Positions 1-8,019 of a stretch of DNA of 15,725 nucleotides are shown here, piece by piece. The notes under the pieces were generated by a model that was not told the DNA's origin, did not search any database, and worked only from the letters and a program-made list of their open reading frames with translations. This stretch comes from JBCCMA01 sp039026595 (lineage in GTDB: Bacteria > Pseudomonadota > Gammaproteobacteria > Steroidobacterales > JBCCMA01). The position numbers and the translations under genes are program-made. The stretch spans positions 1 through 15,725 of the forward strand of contig JBCCMA010000084.1 in NCBI GenBank assembly GCA_039026595.1, in the 5' to 3' direction. How positions within the stretch are numbered: position 1 is the stretch's first letter; each line of letters starts with the position of its first letter.

Positions 1-1147
1 AGGCACCGCCCACGGCATAGCCGACCAGCGAAACCTGAATGAGCTTGTTCAGATCGCTCATCCACGCAAGCTCGGGGACTTTCCGGCACACACGCGCATT
101 GTGCCCGGCCGCAATGAGCGCCAGTCCGCCGAGCGCGAGGAAAATACCGAGGCCCACAAACCCGTGCTCGGCCAGCACTTCAAAATAAATGCTGTGCGCG
201 TCGTGGAAATCGGTCGGATCGGGTGCATAGACCATAAACAAGCGCGGTGTGAAAGTATCGAAACCCCCACCGACCATTGGATGATCCAGCGCGAGATTCC
301 ACGCGAACATCCACGCGTTGATGCGCCCCATCGCCGATTCGTCCTGCTTGTAGTTCTGAATCGACTCCATTCGCTCGATCCAGTGCTCGGGCATGAACCA
401 CAAAATGGCCGGCAAAGCCGCGAGCAGGATGACCGCAGTGACCATCTTCTTCCGGCTCTTCGCCCACAGGAACACGACCATCGCCGCCATAGCAATGAAC
501 GCGCCGCGCGAGTGGGTAGTCAACGCCGCGAGCATCGACGACGCCATCATAATGAGCGCTCCGCGTCGAACCCAGACGTGTTTTTCGGTCTGGAACAGGT
601 AGTACATCATCGGAATGGTCATCACGAGCGCCAGACCGAGTTCGTTATTGCCCTCGATGAAGCTGCCGGGCGGTCCCCATACCAGGTAGTTGCCGCCGGA
701 CAAAATGGAGAAGATGCCGCCCTTGACCCCGAAGAACCCGAGCGAGATCACGGTGACCCATACCAGCGCGCGCACCCGCTTCTCGTCGTTCATCAAAAGA
801 ACAGTCAGGAAGCCGAACAGCATGGTTTTAATCATGCGATCGTAGTTCTTGGCCCAGGTGTCATCGAGCGCAAAATAAGTGGTCACGTTCATCCACAAGA
901 CCCAGACCACCCACAGGCCCACAAGGGGCGTGAACTCGATGTATTTTTTCTCACGCGACAGGACGATCGAGGCCATTGTGGTCAGTGCGACGACCTGCGC
1001 AAACGGAAAATCAAACGCAAAACCCCACGCGAGGCGATGCGGGTTCATGTAACTCAGCCAGCACCACATGATGATGCCAAACCAAGGGCGCATCACGATC
1101 ATCGGCAATGATCCGAGTACGAGCATGAATACAAGTACGTCACGCAT
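1..1147 (-). CDS. Exosortase A-associated O-antigen-ligase-like membrane protein (partial, C-terminus off the window)
   Basis: Reading the minus strand from the ATG at 1147 gives 382 residues with no stop before the window edge, so the 3' end is missing. The product starts MRDVLVFMLVLGS and is strongly hydrophobic, with about ten likely membrane segments (for example around residues 4-19, 72-90, 126-148, 168-186, 236-252 and 328-348). It has marks of the Wzy/WaaL (O-antigen ligase) superfamily: a THSRGAF motif at 211-217 and a loop with HDAHSIYFEVLAEHGFVG at 315-332. The N-terminus and context fit the family named putative O-glycosylation ligase, exosortase A system-associated. It is therefore an inner-membrane enzyme that joins lipid-linked glycan either to itself (polymerase) or to protein (ligase); which one is not shown by sequence. 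It follows the upstream glycosyltransferase stop by 6 bases and looks co-transcribed with it. Confidence 0.9.
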   Translation of the reverse strand, partial: MRDVLVFMLVLGSLPMIVMRPWFGIIMWCWLSYMNPHRLAWGFAFDFPFAQVVALTTMASIVLSREKKYIEFTPLVGLWVVWVLWMNVTTYFALDDTWAKNYDRMIKTMLFGFLTVLLMNDEKRVRALVWVTVISLGFFGVKGGIFSILSGGNYLVWGPPGSFIEGNNELGLALVMTIPMMYYLFQTEKHVWVRRGALIMMASSMLAALTTHSRGAFIAMAAMVVFLWAKSRKKMVTAVILLAALPAILWFMPEHWIERMESIQNYKQDESAMGRINAWMFAWNLALDHPMVGGGFDTFTPRLFMVYAPDPTDFHDAHSIYFEVLAEHGFVGLGIFLALGGLALIAAGHNARVCRKVPELAWMSDLNKLIQVSLVGYAVGGA

Positions 1148-1153
1148 GGCGGT

Positions 1154-2392
1154 CTATCTCGATGTCCCGGTCGATGCCAAACCCGTGGTTGGATTCGCGG
1201 TCGCACCCAGGGCGTTGTCGCAAATCTGCTCAAAGCGCCGGGCCACGATGGCGTTGGACGCGTTTTCTTCTACGTATTGTCGCGCCGCACCGGCAATTGA
1301 CCGGGCCAGCGTGGGATCGTCGAGCACTCTGCACGTCGCCTCGGCGAACGCCTCTGGCGACTCAGCGTTAAGATAATGGACACCGTCCTCTAAACCAAGA
1401 CCTTCGACGCCAATGGCGGTGGATACAACGGGGCAACCGCTCGCCATCGCCTCAAACACCTTGAGGCGCGTGCCGCCACCCACGCGCAGCGGGATAGCAT
1501 AAACCCCGGCCCGGTGGATGTAATCACGGACGTCGTCCACAAACCCGGTAAACTCGAATCCGGGCACACCGTTCGCCCGCGCTTGCAGTCGCTCGGGCGG
1601 CGCGCGCCCAACCACGCTCATGGTGGCGTCATCGCGCCGCGCCCTTACCAGAGGCCAGATATCCGACAGGAAAAACTCGATGGCATCCTGATTGGCCATC
1701 CAGTCCATGGAACCGGTGAAGACCACGCGACCCGGCTCCGGCATTGGTTTGTACGGAAAAAATCCAAGATCGACGCCCGTCGGAATCGTCTCCACGTTGT
1801 CGGCGCCGTAGTGATCCACGAAGCCGTCGCGATCGAGATCGGAAACCGCCACCACCCGATCAAAGCGCTTCAGGGAGCGGCCCTCGAAGGCTTTCATCTT
1901 CCGCCACTGGGCAGACCAGATGCGGCGCATCACAGGGTGCGTATTCACCTTGGCGTGGCGTTCGAAGATCTGGGCCTCAACGTTGTGCGTGAACATCACG
2001 CTCGGCGTGCCGATCGGCTCCGGTGCCAACGCCGCCGCGTGAATAAAATCAAAGACGACCACGTCATGGCGCGGCAGCTCCCTGGCGATCAGCGCATCGG
2101 CCGACGCCGACAAATCGCTCGCCACCGGGAGCGGCAACGGATGAAAGAGATGCAGCGCGCGACGCATCCGACGCGCGATTCCGCGCACCGGCGTCCAGAA
2201 CGCCCAACGGTCGGCAATCCCCTGCAGCGAGGACGTATGGTCGCGACCGTCCTCCGGCTCCGGCGACAGCAGTGTGATGTCATACCGGCCGCCTTTCATT
2301 TCGCGCAGGATACCTGTCGTGCGGATCTTCCCTCCCGAGTCGATCGGGAAGAGAAAGCGCGGCGAAACGAAAAGCAGCCGGGGACGACTCAC
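1154..2392 (-). CDS. Glycosyltransferase family 4 protein, EPS biosynthesis
   Basis: This 412-residue protein has two Rossmann domains in GT-B fold style. The N-terminus (FVSPRFLFPIDSGGKIRT, 8-25) has the acceptor-side glycine loop. The C-terminal half has VVFTGSMDW (223-231), a VVGRAPPERL segment (260-269) and the nucleotide-sugar binding stretch PLRVGGGTRLKVFEAMASG (301-319), typical of GT4 retaining enzymes. It is expected to work at the cytosolic face of the inner membrane, adding one sugar to the lipid-linked EPS repeat unit; donor and acceptor cannot be read from the sequence. The start is GTG, in a 4-base GTGA overlap with the stop of algD, without a clear Shine-Dalgarno sequence, so translation is probably coupled. 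The C-terminal half resembles the exosortase-associated Stp1 type, but the nucleotide-binding stretch differs, so I do not assign that name. Confidence 0.9.
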   Translation of the reverse strand: MSRPRLLFVSPRFLFPIDSGGKIRTTGILREMKGGRYDITLLSPEPEDGRDHTSSLQGIADRWAFWTPVRGIARRMRRALHLFHPLPLPVASDLSASADALIARELPRHDVVVFDFIHAAALAPEPIGTPSVMFTHNVEAQIFERHAKVNTHPVMRRIWSAQWRKMKAFEGRSLKRFDRVVAVSDLDRDGFVDHYGADNVETIPTGVDLGFFPYKPMPEPGRVVFTGSMDWMANQDAIEFFLSDIWPLVRARRDDATMSVVGRAPPERLQARANGVPGFEFTGFVDDVRDYIHRAGVYAIPLRVGGGTRLKVFEAMASGCPVVSTAIGVEGLGLEDGVHYLNAESPEAFAEATCRVLDDPTLARSIAGAARQYVEENASNAIVARRFEQICDNALGATANPTTGLASTGTSR

Positions 2393-3705
2393 CAGCAGAC
2401 GCCGCGATAGGTACCCCGCAACGACTCGGCATCGCGCAGGCTGACAAGATCCAGTACGTAATGATCAGGACGACAGTGCGCGTGCAGCGCGTCGATGATC
2501 GGCGCATCGGACAGTCCAACCACCACCACGTCGGCGTGCTCGAGCACGGCCTCAGCGGACTGTTCCATCAGCGACGCGATGTGGGGGATCGATTCCTCAA
2601 GGTATTTGCGGTTTGCGCCAATCAGACGCGCCACGTTCACCTCGGGATCGTAAATCTTCAGTTCCATACCCTTGCCGATCAATTGTTCTGCCAGGGTCAG
2701 CAGCGGGCTTTCGCGGAGATCGTCGGTACCGCTTTTGAAACTCAGGCCCAGGAATCCGATCTTGCGCGTGCCCCGCGCCAGAATGTCGTCCAGAGCGTGC
2801 TCAATGTGCTGATTGTTGCTTGGAATCAGGCCCGCCAGCATCGGCAGTTCGACATCACGGCTCCGGGCGACGTACAGCAAGGCGCGCACGTCCTTCGGCA
2901 AGCACGAGCCCCCGAATGCAAAACCCGGTCGCAGATAGGCTTTGGAAATATTGAGCGAATGGTCTTCACACAGCAGCGACATGACTTTCCGTGAGTCGAC
3001 GCCCACGGATTGCGCTACCCGGCCGATTTCGTTGGCAAACGTCACCTTCACCGCGTGGAAGGCATTGCAAGCGTACTTGAGACACTCGGCGGTACCGATA
3101 TCCGTCTCGAAAAACTCACCGGGCAGTTCACCGAATAAATCCCGCAGCTGCGTGATGGTGCGCTCGGCGTTGGCGCCGACGACCGTCATCGGCGGATTGT
3201 CATAGTCCTTGATCGATGACCCTTCCCGCAGAAATTCAGGTTGAAAGCCAAGACCGAAGTCCTGCCCGCTTTCCTTTCCCGAACCCGCTTCGAGAATCGG
3301 CTCGATAACGTCCACAATGGTCCCGGGCTCGATCGTCGAGCGAATGATGATGCTGTGGAACGCGTCTTTCGCCTTAAGCGCCGCGGCAAGTTCTTCGGAC
3401 AGTCGACGCATGGCCGTCAGATCCTGACTGCCGTTGCCGGCAGAGGGTGTCCCGACGCACACAAAGGACAGATCGGTATCGCGGACGGCATCGGCGGCGG
3501 AATCGGTCACCGTGACACGCCCACTGCCAACCGCCTCGGCCATCACTTCCTGAATGCCCTCCTCGATGACCGGCGATTTGCCGTCGCGAATCAGGCCGAG
3601 CTTGGTCGGGTCGATGTCCACACCGACCACGCGATGGCCGTCTCGCGCAAGGCAGGCAAGCGACACGGCGCCCACATAACCAAGTCCGAAAATACTGATG
3701 TTCAT
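2389..3705 (-). CDS. algD: GDP-mannose 6-dehydrogenase (AlgD type)
   Basis: This 438-residue enzyme oxidises GDP-mannose at C6 in two NAD-dependent steps to GDP-mannuronic acid. The N-terminal Rossmann loop GLGYVG is at 7-12, followed by the acidic end of the second strand (VGVDID, 27-32). FVCVGTPS (81-88), IRSTIEPGT (121-129) and QPEFLREG (155-162) are family motifs. The catalytic cysteine is Cys268 in FAFGGSCLPKDVRAL, the same number as in Pseudomonas AlgD, and the end (GVCW) nearly matches AlgD's GICW. From memory, similarity to AlgD is clearly higher than to UDP-glucose dehydrogenases, including the FKSGTDDLRESPL region. A longer reading frame runs upstream into the previous gene, but the ATG at 3705 places the nucleotide-binding fold at the true N-terminus and starts 2 bases after the preceding stop, with GGAAAG upstream. 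It implies a uronic acid in the polymer or in its precursor. Confidence 0.93.
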   Translation of the reverse strand: MNISIFGLGYVGAVSLACLARDGHRVVGVDIDPTKLGLIRDGKSPVIEEGIQEVMAEAVGSGRVTVTDSAADAVRDTDLSFVCVGTPSAGNGSQDLTAMRRLSEELAAALKAKDAFHSIIIRSTIEPGTIVDVIEPILEAGSGKESGQDFGLGFQPEFLREGSSIKDYDNPPMTVVGANAERTITQLRDLFGELPGEFFETDIGTAECLKYACNAFHAVKVTFANEIGRVAQSVGVDSRKVMSLLCEDHSLNISKAYLRPGFAFGGSCLPKDVRALLYVARSRDVELPMLAGLIPSNNQHIEHALDDILARGTRKIGFLGLSFKSGTDDLRESPLLTLAEQLIGKGMELKIYDPEVNVARLIGANRKYLEESIPHIASLMEQSAEAVLEHADVVVVGLSDAPIIDALHAHCRPDHYVLDLVSLRDAESLRGTYRGVCW

Positions 3706-3707
3706 GA

Positions 3708-4988
3708 TCAAATCTTTCCGTCGATAGAGTTGCTGTCGTTCGAATGTCTGCCGGTTCCAGCGCTGCTCGAGGACGCAATGCCTTCGAGCAGGGCATACAG
3801 TTTCCCGGTCACCGCGCCCCACGCAAAGCGCTCCGCCTGCTGGCGGGTCGCCGCTCGCGGGGGCGGCGCGGCCAGCACCCGTGCCACGCCCGCCGCGAGA
3901 GCATCAGCGCTTCGCTCGTGCACCACCACGCCCGCATCGGGATGCGAGATGACTTCAGGGTTGCCGCCAACCGGTGTCACCACGGCGGGCGTGCCGCAGG
4001 CGAGCGTCTCGAGCAGCACGTTGGCCATCCCCTCGCGGCTGGAGGCCAGTACCGTGAGATCGGCGCAATTGTAGTATTGAACCAGCTCGGCGTGAGCGAC
4101 CGAGCCCACAAAACGCACGCGCGACGCGACATTAAGTTCAGACGCCAATCGGGCCAGACGGGCGGACTCCGGGCCCTCGCCGGCAATGATCAGTGTCGCG
4201 CCAGGGTGCTGCTTCAGGGCCTCGATGGTCAGGTGATGGCCTTTCAATTCGAGCAGATTGCCCACGCTCAGAATGACCGGGCCCGACAAACCGAGAGACG
4301 CACGGGCGGCATCGCGATCCATGACCCGGAACGTGTCCAGATCCACGCCGTTTTGCAGGACGTGAATTTTATCGGCAGGTAGTCCGATGTCGACCATCCG
4401 GCGGGCGAGCGCCTCGGAGACGGCTACGAGTGCTGCGGCCTGCTGCCCTGCCGCGAGCATCCGCCTGCGGACGGCTGGAAATTCCGGCAGCAAATTCACA
4501 TCGCTACCGCGCGCCGTGATCACCAACGGGAGCCCGAATCGCCTAGCCAGATGCGCGGCCGCGACGCCATCGGGATAAAAATAATGGGCATCCAGAACAG
4601 GTGTATACGAGGCATGCTCTACGGTCTGGCGCACCGCCGATGCGGCGCCCAGCGCCATCGCTCGCGGCGCGATGTGCATACCGACTTTCGGAGGCAGCAC
4701 ATAGCGCGGGTGACGGATCGAGACCCCATCACGATTCTCACCCGACGGAACTTGTGCGAAGCGCGCGTACTTGCCGAAACGCGGATGACGGAATGGAAAC
4801 CACGGGACCGGCGCGATCACCGACGCGGCAACCGGGTGGCGCGTTCGCAATTCGCGCAAGCGGCCCTCGACAAACAGACCGTGGCGCGGTTGCGCACGGT
4901 TTGGGAACAGCGTGCTGAATGTCAGCAGCTCGAGCACGGGCCGATCAGCCGCTCGCAACTCGCGCAGGCGCGGCACCCGCGCCCGCAT
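3708..4988 (-). CDS. Glycosyltransferase family 4 protein, EPS biosynthesis
   Basis: A GT-B fold glycosyltransferase of 426 residues. An N-terminal acceptor domain (LTFSTLFPNRAQPRHGLFVE from about residue 22) leads to HVLQNGVDLDTF (209-220), the usual join to the donor domain. ILSVGNLLELKG (239-250) and the EX7E motif (Glu319 and Glu327, within REGMANVLLETLACGTP) are GT4 hallmarks. It probably adds a sugar to the lipid-linked repeat unit in the cytosol; the sugar is unknown. The reading frame opens with TTG at 4991, but ATG at 4988 has a G-rich GGGGCGG upstream and is preferred; it overlaps the amidotransferase gene by 44 bases. A GTG at 4937 would give an N-terminus more like typical family members (LELLTFSTLFP) and no overlap. 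The C-terminal 20 residues are Ser/Gly/Asn-rich and look dispensable. Confidence 0.88.
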   Translation of the reverse strand: MRARVPRLRELRAADRPVLELLTFSTLFPNRAQPRHGLFVEGRLRELRTRHPVAASVIAPVPWFPFRHPRFGKYARFAQVPSGENRDGVSIRHPRYVLPPKVGMHIAPRAMALGAASAVRQTVEHASYTPVLDAHYFYPDGVAAAHLARRFGLPLVITARGSDVNLLPEFPAVRRRMLAAGQQAAALVAVSEALARRMVDIGLPADKIHVLQNGVDLDTFRVMDRDAARASLGLSGPVILSVGNLLELKGHHLTIEALKQHPGATLIIAGEGPESARLARLASELNVASRVRFVGSVAHAELVQYYNCADLTVLASSREGMANVLLETLACGTPAVVTPVGGNPEVISHPDAGVVVHERSADALAAGVARVLAAPPPRAATRQQAERFAWGAVTGKLYALLEGIASSSSAGTGRHSNDSNSIDGKI

Positions 4989-6873
4989 CAATCCGCCCCA
5001 GGAAACCGTCGAACATCAACAGTCCCCAGATCACCGGGGTGTAGTCGCGGCGCCCGGCCACGTGCTCGTCGACAATCTCGCGCAGCATCGCGGGCTCGAA
5101 AAACCCGGAGTCCGCCATACGTTCGCCGCACACACTCTGCTCAATGCGTTCGCGCAACGGGCCGCGCATCCAGGATCCGAGCGGCACCGCAAATCCCATT
5201 TTTTCTCGATAGAGGATGTCGCGCGGCAGCTTGCGCGTCAGCGCGCGCTTCAGAATGTACTTGCCCTCTCGCCCGCGCAGCTTCATGCCCACGTCGACGC
5301 CGGAGACCCACTCCACGAATTCATGATCAAGGAACGGAACGCGCACCTCCAGACCGTGCGCCATGCTCGCCCGGTCGACCTTCGTCAAGATGTCTCCGGG
5401 CAGGTACGTCTTGAAGTCGAGGTACTGCACCAGCGACGTACTGTCGTCGGTGGGGGCCTGCGCAGCGAGCGCCTTGAACCGGTCGATCGAACGGTATCCC
5501 TGCAAATCAGAGCGAACACGCGCAGACAAGAGCTTCTCCCGAAGGGGCGCCGGGAAGATCGACACACCGTGCAGATAGCCTTCCGTCGTATCGCGGCCGA
5601 TTGCCTCCAGCGTCGACTTGGCGCGGAAGATCTTGGGCGCTCGATCGAGTTTGGGGTACACACGGCCCAGCGTGCCAAACAGCGGCCCGCGAATCGACTG
5701 CGGCAAAAAGCGCCGCACTTTTTCCTCGTAGGCGTGCCAGCGGTACCGCCGGTAACCGGCAAAGTTCTCGTCGCCGCCATCACCCGAAAGCGCCACCTTG
5801 ACGCCCTCCCGTGCGAGCTTGCAGACACGGTAGGTTGGCATGGCCGAACTGTCGGCGTAGGGCTCGTCGTAGAGCTCACCCAGTTGGTCGAGCAGGTCGA
5901 AGTCGTGCTCGTCAACCTGACGCACCGCCAGTTCCGTGCCCAGATGATCCGCGACCTGACGAGCGTACTTGACCTCGTTGAATTCCGGATCGCCAAACGA
6001 GATCGAACACGCCGATACCGGTTTATCGGACAACCCGGTCATCAGGGCTACGACGGCACTGGAGTCCACACCACCGGACAGGAACGCGCCCAGTGGCACA
6101 TCGGCGATCATGCGTCGGCGTACCGCTTTTTCGAGGCGCTCGAGCAGTTCGGTTTCAAGGTCCGCTTCGGAGCGGACCGATCCAGCTTCAAACGGCACAT
6201 CCCAATACTGCCGAGGCGACGGCATACCCTGCCCTCGCTTCAACGTTAGTGTGTGACCCGGTGCCAGTTTGTGAACGCCTTCCAGAATCGTATCCGGATC
6301 GGGGACATAGCCGAACGTGAAATAGTCCTCGATGGCGCGCGGGCTGATGCCGCGCCCGAGTGAGGGGTGTCGAAGCAGCACCTTGAGCTCCGACCCGAAA
6401 AGGACGCGGCCGTCGTCCACTACACCGTAGTACAGAGGCTTGATGCCAAGCCGGTCGCGCGCCAGAAAAAGGGTCTGCTCACGCTTGTCGTAAACCGCGA
6501 GGGCAAACATGCCGTTAAAGCGCTTGACGCAGTCCGCGCCCCATTCGGCGTAGCCGTGCACGATCGCTTCTGTGTCGCTATTGGTGCGGAAACGGTAACC
6601 CTTTGATATCAACTCTTCGCGCAGCGCTTGGAAGTTATAGATCTCACCATTGAACGTCACGACAATGGTGGCGTCCTCATTGGCCATGGGCTGCTTGCCG
6701 CCCTCGAGGTCGATGATCGACAGTCGGCGATGTCCAAGCCCGACGCCAGGCTCGATGTGAGTGCCAAACCCGTCCGGGCCTCGATGAACCATGGTGTCGT
6801 TCATGTCCGTCAACAGCGCGGCCGAGACGGGCGCCGGCGCTCTGGTATCAAAAATTCCGCTTATGCCACACAT
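4945..6873 (-). CDS. Asparagine synthase-like glutamine amidotransferase, exosortase A system-associated
   Basis: This 642-residue protein has two domains. The N-terminal class II glutaminase domain starts MCGISGIF, with Cys2 as the nucleophile after Met removal; RGPDG (31-35), NGEIYN (75-80) and SDTE (99-102) bind glutamine. The C-terminal synthetase domain has the ATP-pyrophosphatase loop SGGVDS (266-271), YDEPYADSSAMP (335-346) and LSGDGGDENFAGY (362-374). The enzyme should release ammonia from glutamine and use ATP to amidate a carboxylate. Length and context fit the exosortase A-associated amidotransferase 1 family rather than a housekeeping AsnB. The likely substrate is a carboxylated sugar or polymer rather than aspartate, but this is inference. 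It starts 18 bases after the preceding glycosyltransferase and its 3' end overlaps the next one. Confidence 0.93.
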   Translation of the reverse strand: MCGISGIFDTRAPAPVSAALLTDMNDTMVHRGPDGFGTHIEPGVGLGHRRLSIIDLEGGKQPMANEDATIVVTFNGEIYNFQALREELISKGYRFRTNSDTEAIVHGYAEWGADCVKRFNGMFALAVYDKREQTLFLARDRLGIKPLYYGVVDDGRVLFGSELKVLLRHPSLGRGISPRAIEDYFTFGYVPDPDTILEGVHKLAPGHTLTLKRGQGMPSPRQYWDVPFEAGSVRSEADLETELLERLEKAVRRRMIADVPLGAFLSGGVDSSAVVALMTGLSDKPVSACSISFGDPEFNEVKYARQVADHLGTELAVRQVDEHDFDLLDQLGELYDEPYADSSAMPTYRVCKLAREGVKVALSGDGGDENFAGYRRYRWHAYEEKVRRFLPQSIRGPLFGTLGRVYPKLDRAPKIFRAKSTLEAIGRDTTEGYLHGVSIFPAPLREKLLSARVRSDLQGYRSIDRFKALAAQAPTDDSTSLVQYLDFKTYLPGDILTKVDRASMAHGLEVRVPFLDHEFVEWVSGVDVGMKLRGREGKYILKRALTRKLPRDILYREKMGFAVPLGSWMRGPLRERIEQSVCGERMADSGFFEPAMLREIVDEHVAGRRDYTPVIWGLLMFDGFLGRIDAGAGAAPARVASG

Positions 6874-6891
6874 TCGGACAACAACCTCGTT

Positions 6892-8019
6892 TCACAAATA
6901 AGGTGCGTAGAGCGCCTCATAGCGCTCGATCATTCGGGACAGGGAAAAGTGCTCGGCAACGTGCTGTCGCGACGCCAGTGCCTGCGTCCGGCGCAGCTCA
7001 GTGTCTGAGAACGCGAGGCCCAGTGCCTCGGCCAACGCCGCCTCATTGCCCGAGGCATAAAGCGCGCCATGCTCGCCGTCGACGAACAACTCAGCGTTCC
7101 CGCCGACCCGGCTGGCGATCACCGGAAGACCGCATGCCATAGCTTCCAGCAGGGTATTGGAGATGCCCTCATTCAACGACGGAAGTGCAAAGACGTCGAG
7201 GCCTGGCAGCAATTCGGCCACATCATCGCGCGCACCGAGGAAGTGCACCGCGCCTTCGCACCCGTGGGCACGGGCCTGTGACTCAAGATCGGCACGCGTG
7301 GTGCCATCGCCGAGCAGGGCAAGCGCTGCGCGTGCGCGAAAGTCCACGTCGGCCGATCGACGCTGGGCAAAGGCACGCAACAACTCCGCCTGATTCTTTA
7401 CCTGCTCGAGACGACCCACCGTCCCGATGACAAAGTCTGCTGTGACACCCTCAGCACGCAGTTTTTCGCGCGCCGACTTGCGACCGCCGGGGTGGAATTT
7501 CCGGGTATCCACGCCGTTGTAAATTTGCTCGAGCTTGTCCCCGGGCAAGCCGATATCGTCCTTTAGCCACGACTGAATCTGACGGGACACGCAAACGAAC
7601 CGACGAACAAACGGGCTCGCGAACCGACGGAGCTGGCGATACCTTGAATGGCGGCCGTGCAGGTCGACCATGTCGAAGCCGTGTTCGCCGTGAACCACAT
7701 GACGCACGCCCGACAGCCGGGCCACCACACCGGCCTCGATGGTTCCGATATTGCGTGTGTGCACAACGGACGGCCGCAGGTGGCGTATCGCGCTGAACAA
7801 TCGACGGTAATAACCGATGTCCTTACCCGGTTTCTTGTTCAACGCGATCACGTCCACGTCACTGCGTTGCAGACGTTGCTCGAAGTCACTTGATCGATCG
7901 AGGCAGACTATGGCGTGCCGGATCCGCTGATCCATGCCGTTGATCAGATTGACCAGCCCGTTCTCCATGCCGCCCATCGCAAAGCGATGCACCACGTGCG
8001 CGATCAACGGCGCACTCAC
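6892..8019 (-). CDS. Glycosyltransferase family 4, PEP-CTERM/XrtA system-associated (Stp2/TIGR03088-like)
   Basis: A 375-residue GT-B glycosyltransferase. The N-terminus VVHRFAMGGMENGLVNLI (9-26) carries the glycine-rich acceptor loop; HGEHGFD (110-116) and IYNGVDTRKFHP (166-177) follow. The donor domain has IGTVGRLEQVKNQAELLRA (198-216) and the EX7E motif (Glu284 and Glu292 in NEGISNTLLEAMACGLPV). This pattern fits the sugar transferase family found next to exosortase A. The frame is open further upstream to a GTG at 8043, but that start lacks a ribosome-binding site. The GTG at 8019 has GGAGGG five bases upstream and forms a GTGA overlap with the stop of xrtA, so it is chosen. It probably adds a sugar to the EPS repeat unit at the inner membrane; donor unknown. 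Confidence 0.92.
   Translation of the reverse strand: MSAPLIAHVVHRFAMGGMENGLVNLINGMDQRIRHAIVCLDRSSDFEQRLQRSDVDVIALNKKPGKDIGYYRRLFSAIRHLRPSVVHTRNIGTIEAGVVARLSGVRHVVHGEHGFDMVDLHGRHSRYRQLRRFASPFVRRFVCVSRQIQSWLKDDIGLPGDKLEQIYNGVDTRKFHPGGRKSAREKLRAEGVTADFVIGTVGRLEQVKNQAELLRAFAQRRSADVDFRARAALALLGDGTTRADLESQARAHGCEGAVHFLGARDDVAELLPGLDVFALPSLNEGISNTLLEAMACGLPVIASRVGGNAELFVDGEHGALYASGNEAALAEALGLAFSDTELRRTQALASRQHVAEHFSLSRMIERYEALYAPYL

Noticed and set aside
101..1111. 336-residue open frame on the plus strand
   Set aside because: It is antisense to the ligase-like membrane protein, rich in His, Arg, Asp and Gln with no recognisable domain, as expected for the complement of a GC-rich hydrophobic gene.
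1514..2410. 298-residue open frame on the plus strand
   Set aside because: It is a shadow of the GT4 gene on the other strand; composition is Arg/His-rich and no motif is seen.
3706..3822. Upstream extension of the algD frame to 3822
   Set aside because: AlgD proteins begin directly with the Rossmann strand; the extra 39 residues come from the end of the preceding glycosyltransferase gene in another frame.
4912..6249. 445-residue open frame on the plus strand, antisense to the amidotransferase gene
   Set aside because: The opposite strand codes for a full two-domain amidotransferase with all motifs. The antisense product is Arg/His/Val-rich and shows no domain, signal peptide or ribosome-binding site.
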